A stretch of 64,000 nt of DNA from NCBI GenBank assembly GCA_023397505.1, contig JAEWUC010000003.1, positions 496,001 to 560,000 on the forward strand, given 5' to 3'. A program made the translations under genes and the position numbers. Under the pieces are notes generated by a model. It did no database searches. It was not told the DNA's origin and saw only the letters and a program-made list of their open reading frames with translations. This stretch comes from Bacteroidota bacterium (lineage in GTDB: Bacteria; Bacteroidota; Ignavibacteria; Ignavibacteriales; Melioribacteraceae). This document shows, one piece after another, positions 17,295 to 26,123 of the stretch (positions are counted from its first letter, which is position 1; each line of letters begins with the position of its first letter).

Positions 17295-19664
17295 CTATTC
17301 ATAGTGCAAAGATTGAGACGGATTTACTTTCGTAACACTTAATACCTGTCTTAGCGTAACTATGATAGCAACTGAAATTATTATGAAAATCGGCACGATA
17401 AAATCCATGGTTTGCACTTTATATTTATACGCGCCGGGACATGTAATTAAAACAACATATGCAGTAGGGGCTGCTAAGACAATTGCAATTACAAGCATAA
17501 TTAAAAACTCTTTTACTACAAGAATATATAAACCGCTCTCTGATGCGCCGAGGACTTTACGAATACCAATTTCCTTTGTTCTGCGTCTTGTTGAAAAAGA
17601 AACCAAACCAAGCAAACCAATCAATGCAATTACAATAGCAAGAGCTGAAAAGAAACCGAAAGTTACCTGCACACCTTCCCAAACTTTCATTGTACCAATA
17701 TCGAAATCTGTGTCATACAATTGCACATCAATAATTTTATCCGGGAAAAAAGATTTTAATGTGTTTCTTACAAATTGCATTGACTGCGAAATATCATTCG
17801 ACGATATCCTTATACTCAAATTATTTCCGCGACTTAATTGACCATCGTGAAAAAGCATTAAATACGGAGGAATCCTATTGTGAACCGATATGGGATGAAA
17901 ATCTTTAATTACTCCTATTACTGTATATCTATTATCCAAAATCTTTTTACCTATTGGATTAGTCCACCCGATTTCAGCAGCAAGCGTTTCATTAATCAAA
18001 CATGCGCTGCTATCGGTAGAAAACTCTTTCGAAAAATTTCTCCCTTTGGCAATCTTCATTTCAAATGTATTGATGAAATTATAATCGGCAATATTGAATA
18101 ATACGTTGAGCACTTCATCCTCGGATCCACCTTCCCAATTAATTGCTCTTACCTGCGTACTATAGTTGGGTATAGTAACGGATATTGAAGCATCGATAAT
18201 CTGCGGATTACTCAGCAATTTGCTATGTAATTCCGTGAAATTTGATTTTGATTCGTTTGCATCTAAATAACAACGCAAAAGATTGGTTTTATTATATCCC
18301 AAATCTTTGTTCTTCATAAAACTAACCTGTTTGAACATGAAAACCGTTGAAAGAATTAATGTTATAGAAACAATAAATTGAAACGAGACAAGAATTTTTC
18401 TGAGCATTCCTTTTCCAGTTTTACCGCATTTTGCATTTATAGAAGTTCCTTTGATAATCGAAATCGGTTTAAGCGATGAGAGATAAAAAGCAGGATAAAC
18501 TCCTGCGATAGCACCAACAACTAAAAAAATAGAGATTATTATTAATATAAACTGCCAATTATTTGTAAAACTCAATTCTAATTGTGTTTGCATATAGGAA
18601 TTAAAAACAGGCAGGTAAACTTTGGCAAAAATAAACGCGACAATCATAGCGGGAATACTTATCAAAACAGATTCGCCAATAAACTGCGCTGCTAAAGATA
18701 AACGGCTTCCGCCAACAACCTTCCTAATTCCAATTTCTTTTTCGCGGAGACCCGAACGCGCTGTGGTTAGATTGATGAAATTTATACATGCCAAAACAAG
18801 AATAAACAATGCAATAGCTGCATAATACGGCATTGGAGAATTTGACGCGCTTTCCTTTGTAGTGTACATTAAAATATCTTCAAGAGGTTTTAAATAAAGT
18901 ATCTTAGCATTTTTTTCAACCTTTGAATAGAGTATATTTTTAATTTTTGCGTTTACTAATTCCTGATCAGTATTTTTCTTAAGCAATACATAATTTCGGT
19001 AAGCATTATTATTCCAATCGTATTTATATTCTTTATTATCCCGTGCCCACACTCTATCCATTGTTGAAAATGAAACTAAGTACGAAGGTCTTATATGTGA
19101 ATTTTGAGGGAAGTCCTCGATTAAACCGGTTACAATCAAATCGCCAGTAAAACTTCCTTTTAACATTTTACCGATAGGTTTTTCTCCGGGGAAAAGTTTT
19201 TGTGATAGTGTTTTTGAAAGCACTATAGAACCGGGATTGTTTAATGCCGTCTTCGGGTTACCTTCTATAAATTTAAATGAAAGAATTTTTAGAATTTCCG
19301 GATCGGCTAAAAATCCATTCAAACTTTTCAGAATAATATCTTCTTTAGAGGTTAAATACTCACTCCAAGTTTCCCGGATTACAGCCGCTTCCTCTATTTC
19401 AGGAATTGTATTTTTTAATTCTTTTGCGAGCGGATAAACCGTTTGAGTCCATTCGGTTTTGTGTTCATCCTCTAATTCCTGTTGTACGCGGTAAATTCTT
19501 TTGTAATCTTTATGAAAAGTATCGTACGAATACATGAATTGAAGTAACAACGCAACAAGTATAAACGCTGTCATTCCAACACTTAACCCGAAGATATTAA
19601 TTGACGTGTAAATCTTATCCCGCCAAAAATTTCTAATTGCTATTTTAAAATAATTTTTGAACAT
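17295..19664 (-). CDS. MacB/FtsX-type ABC transporter permease (3rd), divergent C terminus
   Basis: 789 residues from the ATG at 19664 (GAGGTAATC ahead; N terminus MFKNYFKIAIRN). The coupling segments are EIGIRKVVGGS (about 315) and EIGIRKVLGAS (about 690). The C terminus differs from all other permeases here: it lacks the FQAIKAA.ANPVESLRYE block and ends VTKVNPSQSLHYE, with a PGAYKYKVQTMDF segment before the last helix. It therefore did not take part in the 3'-end exchange seen in the others. It lies 42 bp downstream of the canonical ATPase at 19707, which is its likely partner. Confidence 0.88.
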   Translation of the reverse strand: MFKNYFKIAIRNFWRDKIYTSINIFGLSVGMTAFILVALLLQFMYSYDTFHKDYKRIYRVQQELEDEHKTEWTQTVYPLAKELKNTIPEIEEAAVIRETWSEYLTSKEDIILKSLNGFLADPEILKILSFKFIEGNPKTALNNPGSIVLSKTLSQKLFPGEKPIGKMLKGSFTGDLIVTGLIEDFPQNSHIRPSYLVSFSTMDRVWARDNKEYKYDWNNNAYRNYVLLKKNTDQELVNAKIKNILYSKVEKNAKILYLKPLEDILMYTTKESASNSPMPYYAAIALFILVLACINFINLTTARSGLREKEIGIRKVVGGSRLSLAAQFIGESVLISIPAMIVAFIFAKVYLPVFNSYMQTQLELSFTNNWQFILIIISIFLVVGAIAGVYPAFYLSSLKPISIIKGTSINAKCGKTGKGMLRKILVSFQFIVSITLILSTVFMFKQVSFMKNKDLGYNKTNLLRCYLDANESKSNFTELHSKLLSNPQIIDASISVTIPNYSTQVRAINWEGGSEDEVLNVLFNIADYNFINTFEMKIAKGRNFSKEFSTDSSACLINETLAAEIGWTNPIGKKILDNRYTVIGVIKDFHPISVHNRIPPYLMLFHDGQLSRGNNLSIRISSNDISQSMQFVRNTLKSFFPDKIIDVQLYDTDFDIGTMKVWEGVQVTFGFFSALAIVIALIGLLGLVSFSTRRRTKEIGIRKVLGASESGLYILVVKEFLIMLVIAIVLAAPTAYVVLITCPGAYKYKVQTMDFIVPIFIIISVAIIVTLRQVLSVTKVNPSQSLHYE

Positions 19665-19706
19665 GATTACCTCTTTGCGCACAGCGCTTAACGCCGAGCG
19701 TTTGTT

Positions 19707-20396
19707 TTATACTCTAAATGCTTCTTTGAAATTTTCTGTAACCACCTGACCATCGAATAAATGAATTACCCGGTTTCCGTACTCGGCATAAGTTGGAGAG
19801 TGCGTAACCATTACAACTGTAGTTCCGTTTTCATTAAGGTCGGTTAACATTTTCATAACTTCGTCCCCGTGGGAAGAATCGAGGTTACCTGTCGGTTCAT
19901 CTGCAAGAATAATTTTGGGATTTGCAACAAGCGCACGTGCAACTGCAACCCTTTGCTGCTGTCCCCCCGACAGCTGCTGAGGAAAATGATTTCTTCTATG
20001 CATAATGTTCATTCTTTCCAAAACGGATTCAACTTTTTTCTTTCTTTCGGAAACAGATACTTTTAGATACAACAGGGGCAGTTCAACATTTTCATAAATT
20101 GTTAATTCATCGATTAGGTTAAAACTCTGGAATACAAAGCCGATATTTTCTTTTCGCATCATCGCGCGCTGCCTTTCCGTAAATTTTGAGACTTCCGTTC
20201 CGAGGAAATAATATTCGCCGCCGGAAGGATTATCAAGCAGACCAAGTATGTTCATCAAAGTTGATTTACCACATCCCGAAGGCCCCATAATAGAAACAAA
20301 TTCGCCTTCTTTTATTTCTATACTAACATTATTAAGTGCTGTGGTTTCAACTTCTTCCGTTCTGAAAATTTTTTGAAGATTGTTTGTGCGTATCAT
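19707..20396 (-). CDS. MacB/LolD-type ABC transporter ATPase (canonical)
   Basis: 229 residues. It has Walker A GPSGCGKST (about 38-46), the signature LSGGQQQRVAVARA, Walker B IILADEPTGNLDS with a normal D-loop Asp, and H-loop VTHS. The fold and size are those of ATPases that energise FtsX-domain permeases at the inner membrane. A GGAGAA site precedes the ATG. It sits between two permeases and follows a four-helix-bundle gene. The same order (permease, four-helix gene, ATPase) is repeated at 17295-16127, indicating a duplicated cassette. It is probably the main energy source for the locus. Confidence 0.93.
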   Translation of the reverse strand: MIRTNNLQKIFRTEEVETTALNNVSIEIKEGEFVSIMGPSGCGKSTLMNILGLLDNPSGGEYYFLGTEVSKFTERQRAMMRKENIGFVFQSFNLIDELTIYENVELPLLYLKVSVSERKKKVESVLERMNIMHRRNHFPQQLSGGQQQRVAVARALVANPKIILADEPTGNLDSSHGDEVMKMLTDLNENGTTVVMVTHSPTYAEYGNRVIHLFDGQVVTENFKEAFRV

Positions 20397-20460
20397 TTTT
20401 GTTCTCCGTTCGTTTATATAAAATTATTTTCATTCATCAATTTATAATCTGTTAGTTGCA

Positions 20461-20500
20461 AAGAGCGTAGGGCAAAGAGCAGAGCGCAAAGGGCATAGAG
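20461..20500. repeat. Run of GCAAAG/GCAGAG/GCATAG words
   Basis: The plus strand reads AAGAGCGTAGGGCAAAGAGC then AGAGCGCAAAGGGCATAGAG: five or six imperfect repeats of a 7-8 base word just past the stop of the four-helix gene. It is the most regular member of the dispersed short-word family in the permease array. Confidence 0.5.
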
Positions 20501-20505
20501 TTTAT

Positions 20506-20856
20506 TCATAATGACTTCTTAAAACTTGTAATCATCCGGCATTCTTTATCTAGTTTTTCTAAAAGTTCATTGAGACTCTCTAGCGTTAAAATATTTTTTC
20601 GATTTAGTATTATCAGAATATTTGCAACTTCGAATGCTGAGCGATGGGCAAAATTTAGGAAGTTGCAAAAGTCTTTATTCGAACTTGATCCTGATCCTTC
20701 GGCTATATTATTACTTATACTCATTGCCGCTGCCCTTAGCTGTTCGGCAAATCGAAAATATTTTTTATCTTCCAACAGATCAGCTATCTCCAATAACTCA
20801 TCTAGTATTTCAATTGCTGATTGCCAAATTTGTAAATCCTGAAATCTAAACTTCAT
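20506..20856 (-). CDS. Four-helix-bundle protein (23S-rRNA IVS / PF05635 type)
   Basis: 116 residues from the ATG at 20856, which has GCAAGGAG ahead; the frame is open to 20919 but that would overlap the upstream permease. MKFRFQDLQIWQSAIEILDELLEI, FAEQLRAAAMSISNNIAEGSG and FLNFAHRSAFEVANILIIL are the family's hallmark segments. Members occur as proteins encoded in 23S rRNA intervening sequences, as Avd in diversity-generating retroelements, and as orphans. The job of the orphans is unknown, although the fold binds nucleic acid in Avd. Here it lies inside an export operon, between a permease and an ATPase, with a frameshifted sister at 16836. Confidence 0.9.
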   Translation of the reverse strand: MKFRFQDLQIWQSAIEILDELLEIADLLEDKKYFRFAEQLRAAAMSISNNIAEGSGSSSNKDFCNFLNFAHRSAFEVANILIILNRKNILTLESLNELLEKLDKECRMITSFKKSL

Positions 20857-20911
20857 TATATACTCCTTGCATTTATTGCTCTCTGCGCTTAGCGCAAAGC
20901 GCCTTGCATTC

Positions 20912-23329
20912 TTACTCATATCTTAAAGAGTTCAGCGGATTTGTAACAGCAGCTTTAATTGCCTGAAAACTAACTGTTGCGATAGCAATAAAGACAGACA
21001 TAAATCCAGTAATAACAAATATCCACCAGCTTATATCTATTCTAAAAGCATAATCTTGCAGCCATTTATCCATGAAATAATACGACAGAGGCCATGCAAT
21101 CAGATTTGCTATCAAGATCCATTTCAAGAATTCTTTAAGAAGCATAAAAAGCAGCGACGGAATCGAAGCGCCAAGTACTTTTCTTATTCCAATTTCTTTT
21201 GTTTTTTGCTCAGCGAGAAATGTTGCCAAACCAAAAAGTCCGAGACACGCAATAATTATTGCGATGAATGAAAAAGAAAACGATATCTGGCCAATCCTCT
21301 GTTCAGCTTTGTAAACTTGATTAAACGATTCATCCAAAAATGTATAACTGAACGGTTTGCCGGAAGTCATATCTTTCCACAGATTTTCAACCTTGCTTAA
21401 AATAGCCGTGGTATTTGCCGGGTTAATTTTAAATGTTATGTTGCCAAAGTTAGAACCCAGTCTTAAACATACACCGCCAATTTCTTGGCGCAGAGATTCA
21501 TAATGAAAATCTTTAACGATACCAATTACACTATATTTTTTTAATCTGCCGTTTCCAAGCTCGTAAACATTTTCACCAATCGGATTTTTAAAACCAAACT
21601 GTTTTACAGCGGTCTCGTTAAGAATTATAGAAGCAGTATCTGTGCCGAAGTCTTTTGAAAAATTTCTTCCTTCTTTTATTCTAATCCCAAGAGTATTTAA
21701 GTAATCATAATCAATAACCCAGCTTTGTATAGTTAATCCTTTATCGGCGCCCATAGAAGCATCTTTAAAAAATCCATTAAAATTCCGGTTTGAAGGCACG
21801 GGTAAAAAGCCTGATATTGTGGCCGAAGAAACACCAGGTGTATTCATAATTTCATTTTTAAACGCTTCGATATTATTTAATGAATATGTCCCGTTGATAA
21901 TTAGTAGCTGATCTTTTTGATAACCGAGGTTTTTACTTTGTATGAAATTTAATTGGTTGTAAATAACGATTGTCCCCGAAATTAAAACTATGGATGTTAC
22001 AAACTGAAATACAACCAAGGCACTTCTTAATTTGCCGCTTTTACTTCCTTTAGATAGTTGACCCTTGATAATTTCGGCGGGCATAAATTTGGAAAGAAAA
22101 AATGCTGGGTAACTGCCCGCGATTAATCCAATAGCAAATGGAAGAGTTAAAAGAATTAATAAAAACTGCCATGAAAACATTGTACTTATTTGCAATTCTT
22201 TAGCAGAGATCGAATTGAAATACGGAATAAGTATAATTGAAAATAATACAGCAAGTACAACGGATATAAAAGTCATCACAATCGATTCTAATAAGAATTG
22301 GCTTATTAGATTTATTTTAATCGTTCCGAGAACTTTTCTAATTCCTACTTCCCGCGCACGGTTGGCCGAGCGGGCTGTAGTAAGATTCATAAAGTTTACG
22401 CACGCAATTACAAGAATAAATAAAGCTATAGCAGAAAAAATATAAACATACTCTATTGTTCCGGTCGGCGTCATTTCCTGAGAAAGTTTTGAATACAAAT
22501 GGATATCCTTAATAGGCATCAATGAATGTTCAAGTCTGTTGCCTGCTTTTGTAAATGCAGCCCTGCTTTCTATATTCATGTATTTTTTCGCAAACGGGAA
22601 TGCGTACTTGTCGTTGTATTCATCAAATTTTTTCGAGAAATCTTTCGGGTTGATTCCGGGCTGTAAAAGAAAATAAGTATAAAAGTTCGACGAAACATAA
22701 TTTCCCCAATCGTAATCAAGACTGTTCATCGGGAAAATCATTTTAAATTTTAGATGGGTATTTTCCGGTACATCTTTAAGAACAGCAGCAACTCTAAAGT
22801 TATTATTCCCATTAACATCGGCCGCAAGAAATTTATTTACGGCGTTAGCAGAACCGAAATATTTCTTGGCAATATTTTCGGTAATCACAACCGTATTTGG
22901 TTCGTTTAATATGTGTTCAGTATTTCCATAAAGGACCGAATAAGTGAATACTTTAAAAAATGTAGAATCGGCAAATATTACTTCATCCTCTTCAAAAAAT
23001 CGATTATCCTTTTTTACCATTACTCTCGATCTGCCGTGTATTCTCACAAACTCTTTAATTTGAGGATAATCTTTTTTCATAATTGGCCCGAGCATGTCGC
23101 TGCAGAGAGGAATTTTTAATTCATTTGCACCGAACTTTAGATCTGTATTTACGCGGTAAATTCTATCTGCTTTTTCATGAAAATTATCGTAACTCAATTC
23201 ATCATGGATGTAAAGCATAATCAATAAGCAACATGTGATACCTATTGCCAAACCAAAAATATTGATGAAAGAATAAACCTTATCCCTCTTTAGATTTCTA
23301 ACTGCTATCTTGAAATAATTCTTAAACAT
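20912..23329 (-). CDS. MacB/FtsX-type ABC transporter permease (2nd)
   Basis: 805 residues, N terminus MFKNYFKIAVRNLKRDK after GGGGA. The first helix is at about 20-42 (INIFGLAIGITCCLLIML). The coupling segments read EVGIRKVLGTI (about 330) and EIGIRKVLGAS (about 705). The C terminus ends AVTNPLNSLRYE, a variant of the common tail. It forms the head of the permease/four-helix/ATPase cassette that appears twice. It is an inner-membrane protein with large periplasmic domains; the substrate is unknown. Confidence 0.88.
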   Translation of the reverse strand: MFKNYFKIAVRNLKRDKVYSFINIFGLAIGITCCLLIMLYIHDELSYDNFHEKADRIYRVNTDLKFGANELKIPLCSDMLGPIMKKDYPQIKEFVRIHGRSRVMVKKDNRFFEEDEVIFADSTFFKVFTYSVLYGNTEHILNEPNTVVITENIAKKYFGSANAVNKFLAADVNGNNNFRVAAVLKDVPENTHLKFKMIFPMNSLDYDWGNYVSSNFYTYFLLQPGINPKDFSKKFDEYNDKYAFPFAKKYMNIESRAAFTKAGNRLEHSLMPIKDIHLYSKLSQEMTPTGTIEYVYIFSAIALFILVIACVNFMNLTTARSANRAREVGIRKVLGTIKINLISQFLLESIVMTFISVVLAVLFSIILIPYFNSISAKELQISTMFSWQFLLILLTLPFAIGLIAGSYPAFFLSKFMPAEIIKGQLSKGSKSGKLRSALVVFQFVTSIVLISGTIVIYNQLNFIQSKNLGYQKDQLLIINGTYSLNNIEAFKNEIMNTPGVSSATISGFLPVPSNRNFNGFFKDASMGADKGLTIQSWVIDYDYLNTLGIRIKEGRNFSKDFGTDTASIILNETAVKQFGFKNPIGENVYELGNGRLKKYSVIGIVKDFHYESLRQEIGGVCLRLGSNFGNITFKINPANTTAILSKVENLWKDMTSGKPFSYTFLDESFNQVYKAEQRIGQISFSFSFIAIIIACLGLFGLATFLAEQKTKEIGIRKVLGASIPSLLFMLLKEFLKWILIANLIAWPLSYYFMDKWLQDYAFRIDISWWIFVITGFMSVFIAIATVSFQAIKAAVTNPLNSLRYE

Positions 23330-23423
23330 AACTTAATCCCCATGTGCATAGCGCTTTGCGCTTAGCGTTATTTTATTAGAACTTTAAAATGATTTGTTTT
23401 AACATTCACTCTCTCTTCCCAGT

Positions 23424-25871
23424 CTACTCATATCTGAGTGACTCAACAGGATTTACAAGCGCCGCTTTAATAGCCTGGTAACTTACTGTTGCCAATGCAA
23501 TTAATAATGCTATCAAACCTGAAAGAACAAAAATTGTCAAGCTTATATCTATTCTATACGCAAAATCCTTGAGCCAATTATTCATTAAATAGTAAGCCAC
23601 AGGCCAAGCTATTAGGTTTGCAATTACAACCCATTTTGTAAACTCTTTTGAAAGAAGAACAATTATTTCTAGTATGGAAGCGCCGAGAACTTTACGGATT
23701 CCTATTTCTTTTATTCTCCTTTCGGTTATGAATGCCGCCAATCCGAATAAACCGAGACAGGCGATTAATATTGCGATAAACGAAAATACCGTTGTAATCT
23801 GCCCAACTTTTATTTCAACTATGTACATTCTTTCCAATTTATCATTTAGAACAAAGCAGTTTAGATCTCTGCCGTCTGTAAAACTTTTCCAGGTTTCTAT
23901 TATTGAATTAATTGTTGATGCATAATCTTCAGACTTGATACGAATTGCAAAAAAGAACGCCGCCTGTCTAACATGACTTATACGAAAAACCAACGGTCTA
24001 ATATTTTGGTGCAGAGATTCATAATTAAAATCTTTTACAACGCCTACAATTCTGTATGGATATTTACCCTTTGTGGTGGTGTGCACTTTGTATAAAATTT
24101 TTCCTACAGGATTTTGAAGACTAAAAATTTTAGCGGCAGCCTCGTTTATTACAACCGCCGACGTATCTGTAGAATAATTTTCATCGAAATATCTGCCGCT
24201 CACAAGTTTAACTTTATATGTTTTTGCGAAATCGTAATCGGCGTCAATGAATTGGCAGGACTTAAACTCTTCGGACGGTGCGCCTTCAATTTGGAAACTT
24301 CCGCCCGGAATTCCAGATTGAAACATTACCGACGAGTTTGTTGCCGAAACAACATTCGGAATTTTCGAAAGTTCGTATTTAAATGCTTCCACACGGTTGC
24401 CAAGAGCCGAAGCATTATTTATTACAACCAACCTGTCTTTGCTAAAACCGAGATCTTTATTCAAAACAAAATCGAGCTGGTTTTTAATTATTACCATCCC
24501 GATAATCAATGTTATCGAAATTGCAAATTGAACTACAACAAGAACACTTCTCAAATTAACTTTTCTTTTGTTGGACATTGATTTAAGAATATGCGACGGC
24601 TGAAATGATGAAAGATAAAATGCCGGGTAGCTGCCGGATAGAAATCCCACTACCAGGGTGAACAACAACAAAATAGGAATTGTGTAAAAATTGTCGAAAA
24701 GATTTAGAGTCAATTCTTTTTGTCTTTCTAAGAAATCATTAAAGGTTGGTAAAGCATATTTTACTAAGACAATTGCAATAAGTACAGAAAAGAAACACAT
24801 GATTGTTGATTCAGTTATGAACTGCCAAATTAATTTACGTCTATCCGATCCCAAAGTTTTCCTGATACCTACTTCCTTTGCCCTGCCGTCGGATTTTGCC
24901 GTTGTTAGATTCATGAAGTTGAACACTGCTATCAATAAAACAAATGTTCCGATTGCGATGAATATATAATTGTAATAGATATTGCTGGTTCTAACATTCC
25001 CCCATTCTGTATTCTTTTCTATGCCGTAATGCGTTTGAGAGTATAAATATATTGAAGTAAGCGGCTGCAAAAAATAACCATAACGGTTTCCTTTAGATAA
25101 AAAATCTTGCAGGTTAATCCCGAGTCTCTCTTCTGCAAATGGAAAGACTTTTTCCCTAACAATTCTTTGAAGTTTGTTTTCAAATGCCCTCGGGTCGATT
25201 TTTTGTTTGAACAAAATATATGTTGTGTATTCTGAGTTAATCCAATTTTGACCCTCTGTTTCTCGGTACGTTGAACTTGATAATAAATAGTTGCATGAGA
25301 AGTGAGATTTCGTTGGGAAGTTTTTCATCACGCCCGTAATATTAAAAGTCGCAGTATCGTTTACTATAAAATGTTTTCCAAGCGGATTCTCGCTGCCGAA
25401 ATATTTCTCCGCTGCTCGTTCTGTAATTACAATTGAATTAGGCTTAACAAGAGCAGTTTTAGGATTTCCATAAACAAACGGTAAAGTGAATATTTCGAAA
25501 TATGCTGAGTCGGCAGTATAAACGTCACCCTCTCTGAAAAGTTTATCTTTATAACGAAACTCGTGCATGCCGAAATATCCTACACGGGCAAAATTTTCAA
25601 CTTCTGGGAATTCGCTTTTTAATTGTCCGCCAAGTGGCGCCGGAGTTTTTGATGTATTTGAAGCGTTCCCGTTTACGTCCGAACTTATATAAACACGGTA
25701 AATTCTATCCGCTTTTTCGTTGAATTTATCGTAACCCATTTCATCAAGGACGAAAATAGTTAATATTAAAAAGCATGTAATTCCAACGCTCAAGCCGATT
25801 ATGTTTATTAATGAAAATGCTTTGTTTCTGAGCATGTTCCTAAAAATTATCTTAACAAAATTTGCAAACAT
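23424..25871 (-). CDS. MacB/FtsX-type ABC transporter permease (1st)
   Basis: 815 residues, the longest intact permease of the array and the first after the membrane fusion protein. N terminus MFANFVKIIFRNMLRNK, GGAG ahead. The coupling segments are EVGIRKTLGSD (about 340) and EIGIRKVLGAS (about 715). The tail AALVNPVESLRYE follows a TVSYQAIKA segment (Tyr for Phe). The promoter-proximal position and nearness to the fusion protein make it a likely core subunit of the exporter. A small membrane protein (25895-26116) lies just upstream. Confidence 0.88.
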   Translation of the reverse strand: MFANFVKIIFRNMLRNKAFSLINIIGLSVGITCFLILTIFVLDEMGYDKFNEKADRIYRVYISSDVNGNASNTSKTPAPLGGQLKSEFPEVENFARVGYFGMHEFRYKDKLFREGDVYTADSAYFEIFTLPFVYGNPKTALVKPNSIVITERAAEKYFGSENPLGKHFIVNDTATFNITGVMKNFPTKSHFSCNYLLSSSTYRETEGQNWINSEYTTYILFKQKIDPRAFENKLQRIVREKVFPFAEERLGINLQDFLSKGNRYGYFLQPLTSIYLYSQTHYGIEKNTEWGNVRTSNIYYNYIFIAIGTFVLLIAVFNFMNLTTAKSDGRAKEVGIRKTLGSDRRKLIWQFITESTIMCFFSVLIAIVLVKYALPTFNDFLERQKELTLNLFDNFYTIPILLLFTLVVGFLSGSYPAFYLSSFQPSHILKSMSNKRKVNLRSVLVVVQFAISITLIIGMVIIKNQLDFVLNKDLGFSKDRLVVINNASALGNRVEAFKYELSKIPNVVSATNSSVMFQSGIPGGSFQIEGAPSEEFKSCQFIDADYDFAKTYKVKLVSGRYFDENYSTDTSAVVINEAAAKIFSLQNPVGKILYKVHTTTKGKYPYRIVGVVKDFNYESLHQNIRPLVFRISHVRQAAFFFAIRIKSEDYASTINSIIETWKSFTDGRDLNCFVLNDKLERMYIVEIKVGQITTVFSFIAILIACLGLFGLAAFITERRIKEIGIRKVLGASILEIIVLLSKEFTKWVVIANLIAWPVAYYLMNNWLKDFAYRIDISLTIFVLSGLIALLIALATVSYQAIKAALVNPVESLRYE

Positions 25872-25894
25872 TTTTTTCTCCGAATTCCTATCTA

Positions 25895-26116
25895 TTAATT
25901 GTTTTTTACCTTTGCACTTATCGTTTTATACAATCTCTTATTTGCAATTTTATGTATGATAAAGAATACTATAATTATTACTAAAATAACTACGGTTAGT
26001 ATTAAAGTTGTTTTATCAACTTGTACATGTAGATAGTTGTTTTCCAATCCAAAGATTCCAAATACTCCTGCTGCGTATGAATTTAATTGTCCGCAATGTT
26101 TTTTACTCGTTAACAT
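25895..26116 (-). CDS. Small single-pass membrane protein, function unknown
   Basis: 73 residues with one strong membrane helix (about 37-56: LILTVVILVIIIVFFIIH) followed by a basic tail (KIANKRLYKTISAKVKNN), which suggests N-out, C-in topology. No family is recognised. It starts 7 bp after the stop of the fusion protein and ends 23 bp before the first permease, so it is co-transcribed. A role as an accessory or assembly subunit of the exporter is an inference from position only. AGGCA precedes the ATG. Confidence 0.55.
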   Translation of the reverse strand: MLTSKKHCGQLNSYAAGVFGIFGLENNYLHVQVDKTTLILTVVILVIIIVFFIIHKIANKRLYKTISAKVKNN

Positions 26117-26123
26117 TTTTTGC

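Noticed and set aside
16836..20856. Diversity-generating retroelement suggested by Avd-like proteins
   Set aside because: No reverse transcriptase, template repeat or variable repeat with adenine-biased differences was seen in the window.
24114..24581. 155-residue open frame on the plus strand
   Set aside because: It lies entirely antisense to a well-supported permease, has low-complexity composition and no Shine-Dalgarno or family signal; it is a shadow of that gene. The same holds for frames such as 17362-17841 and 9489-9869.
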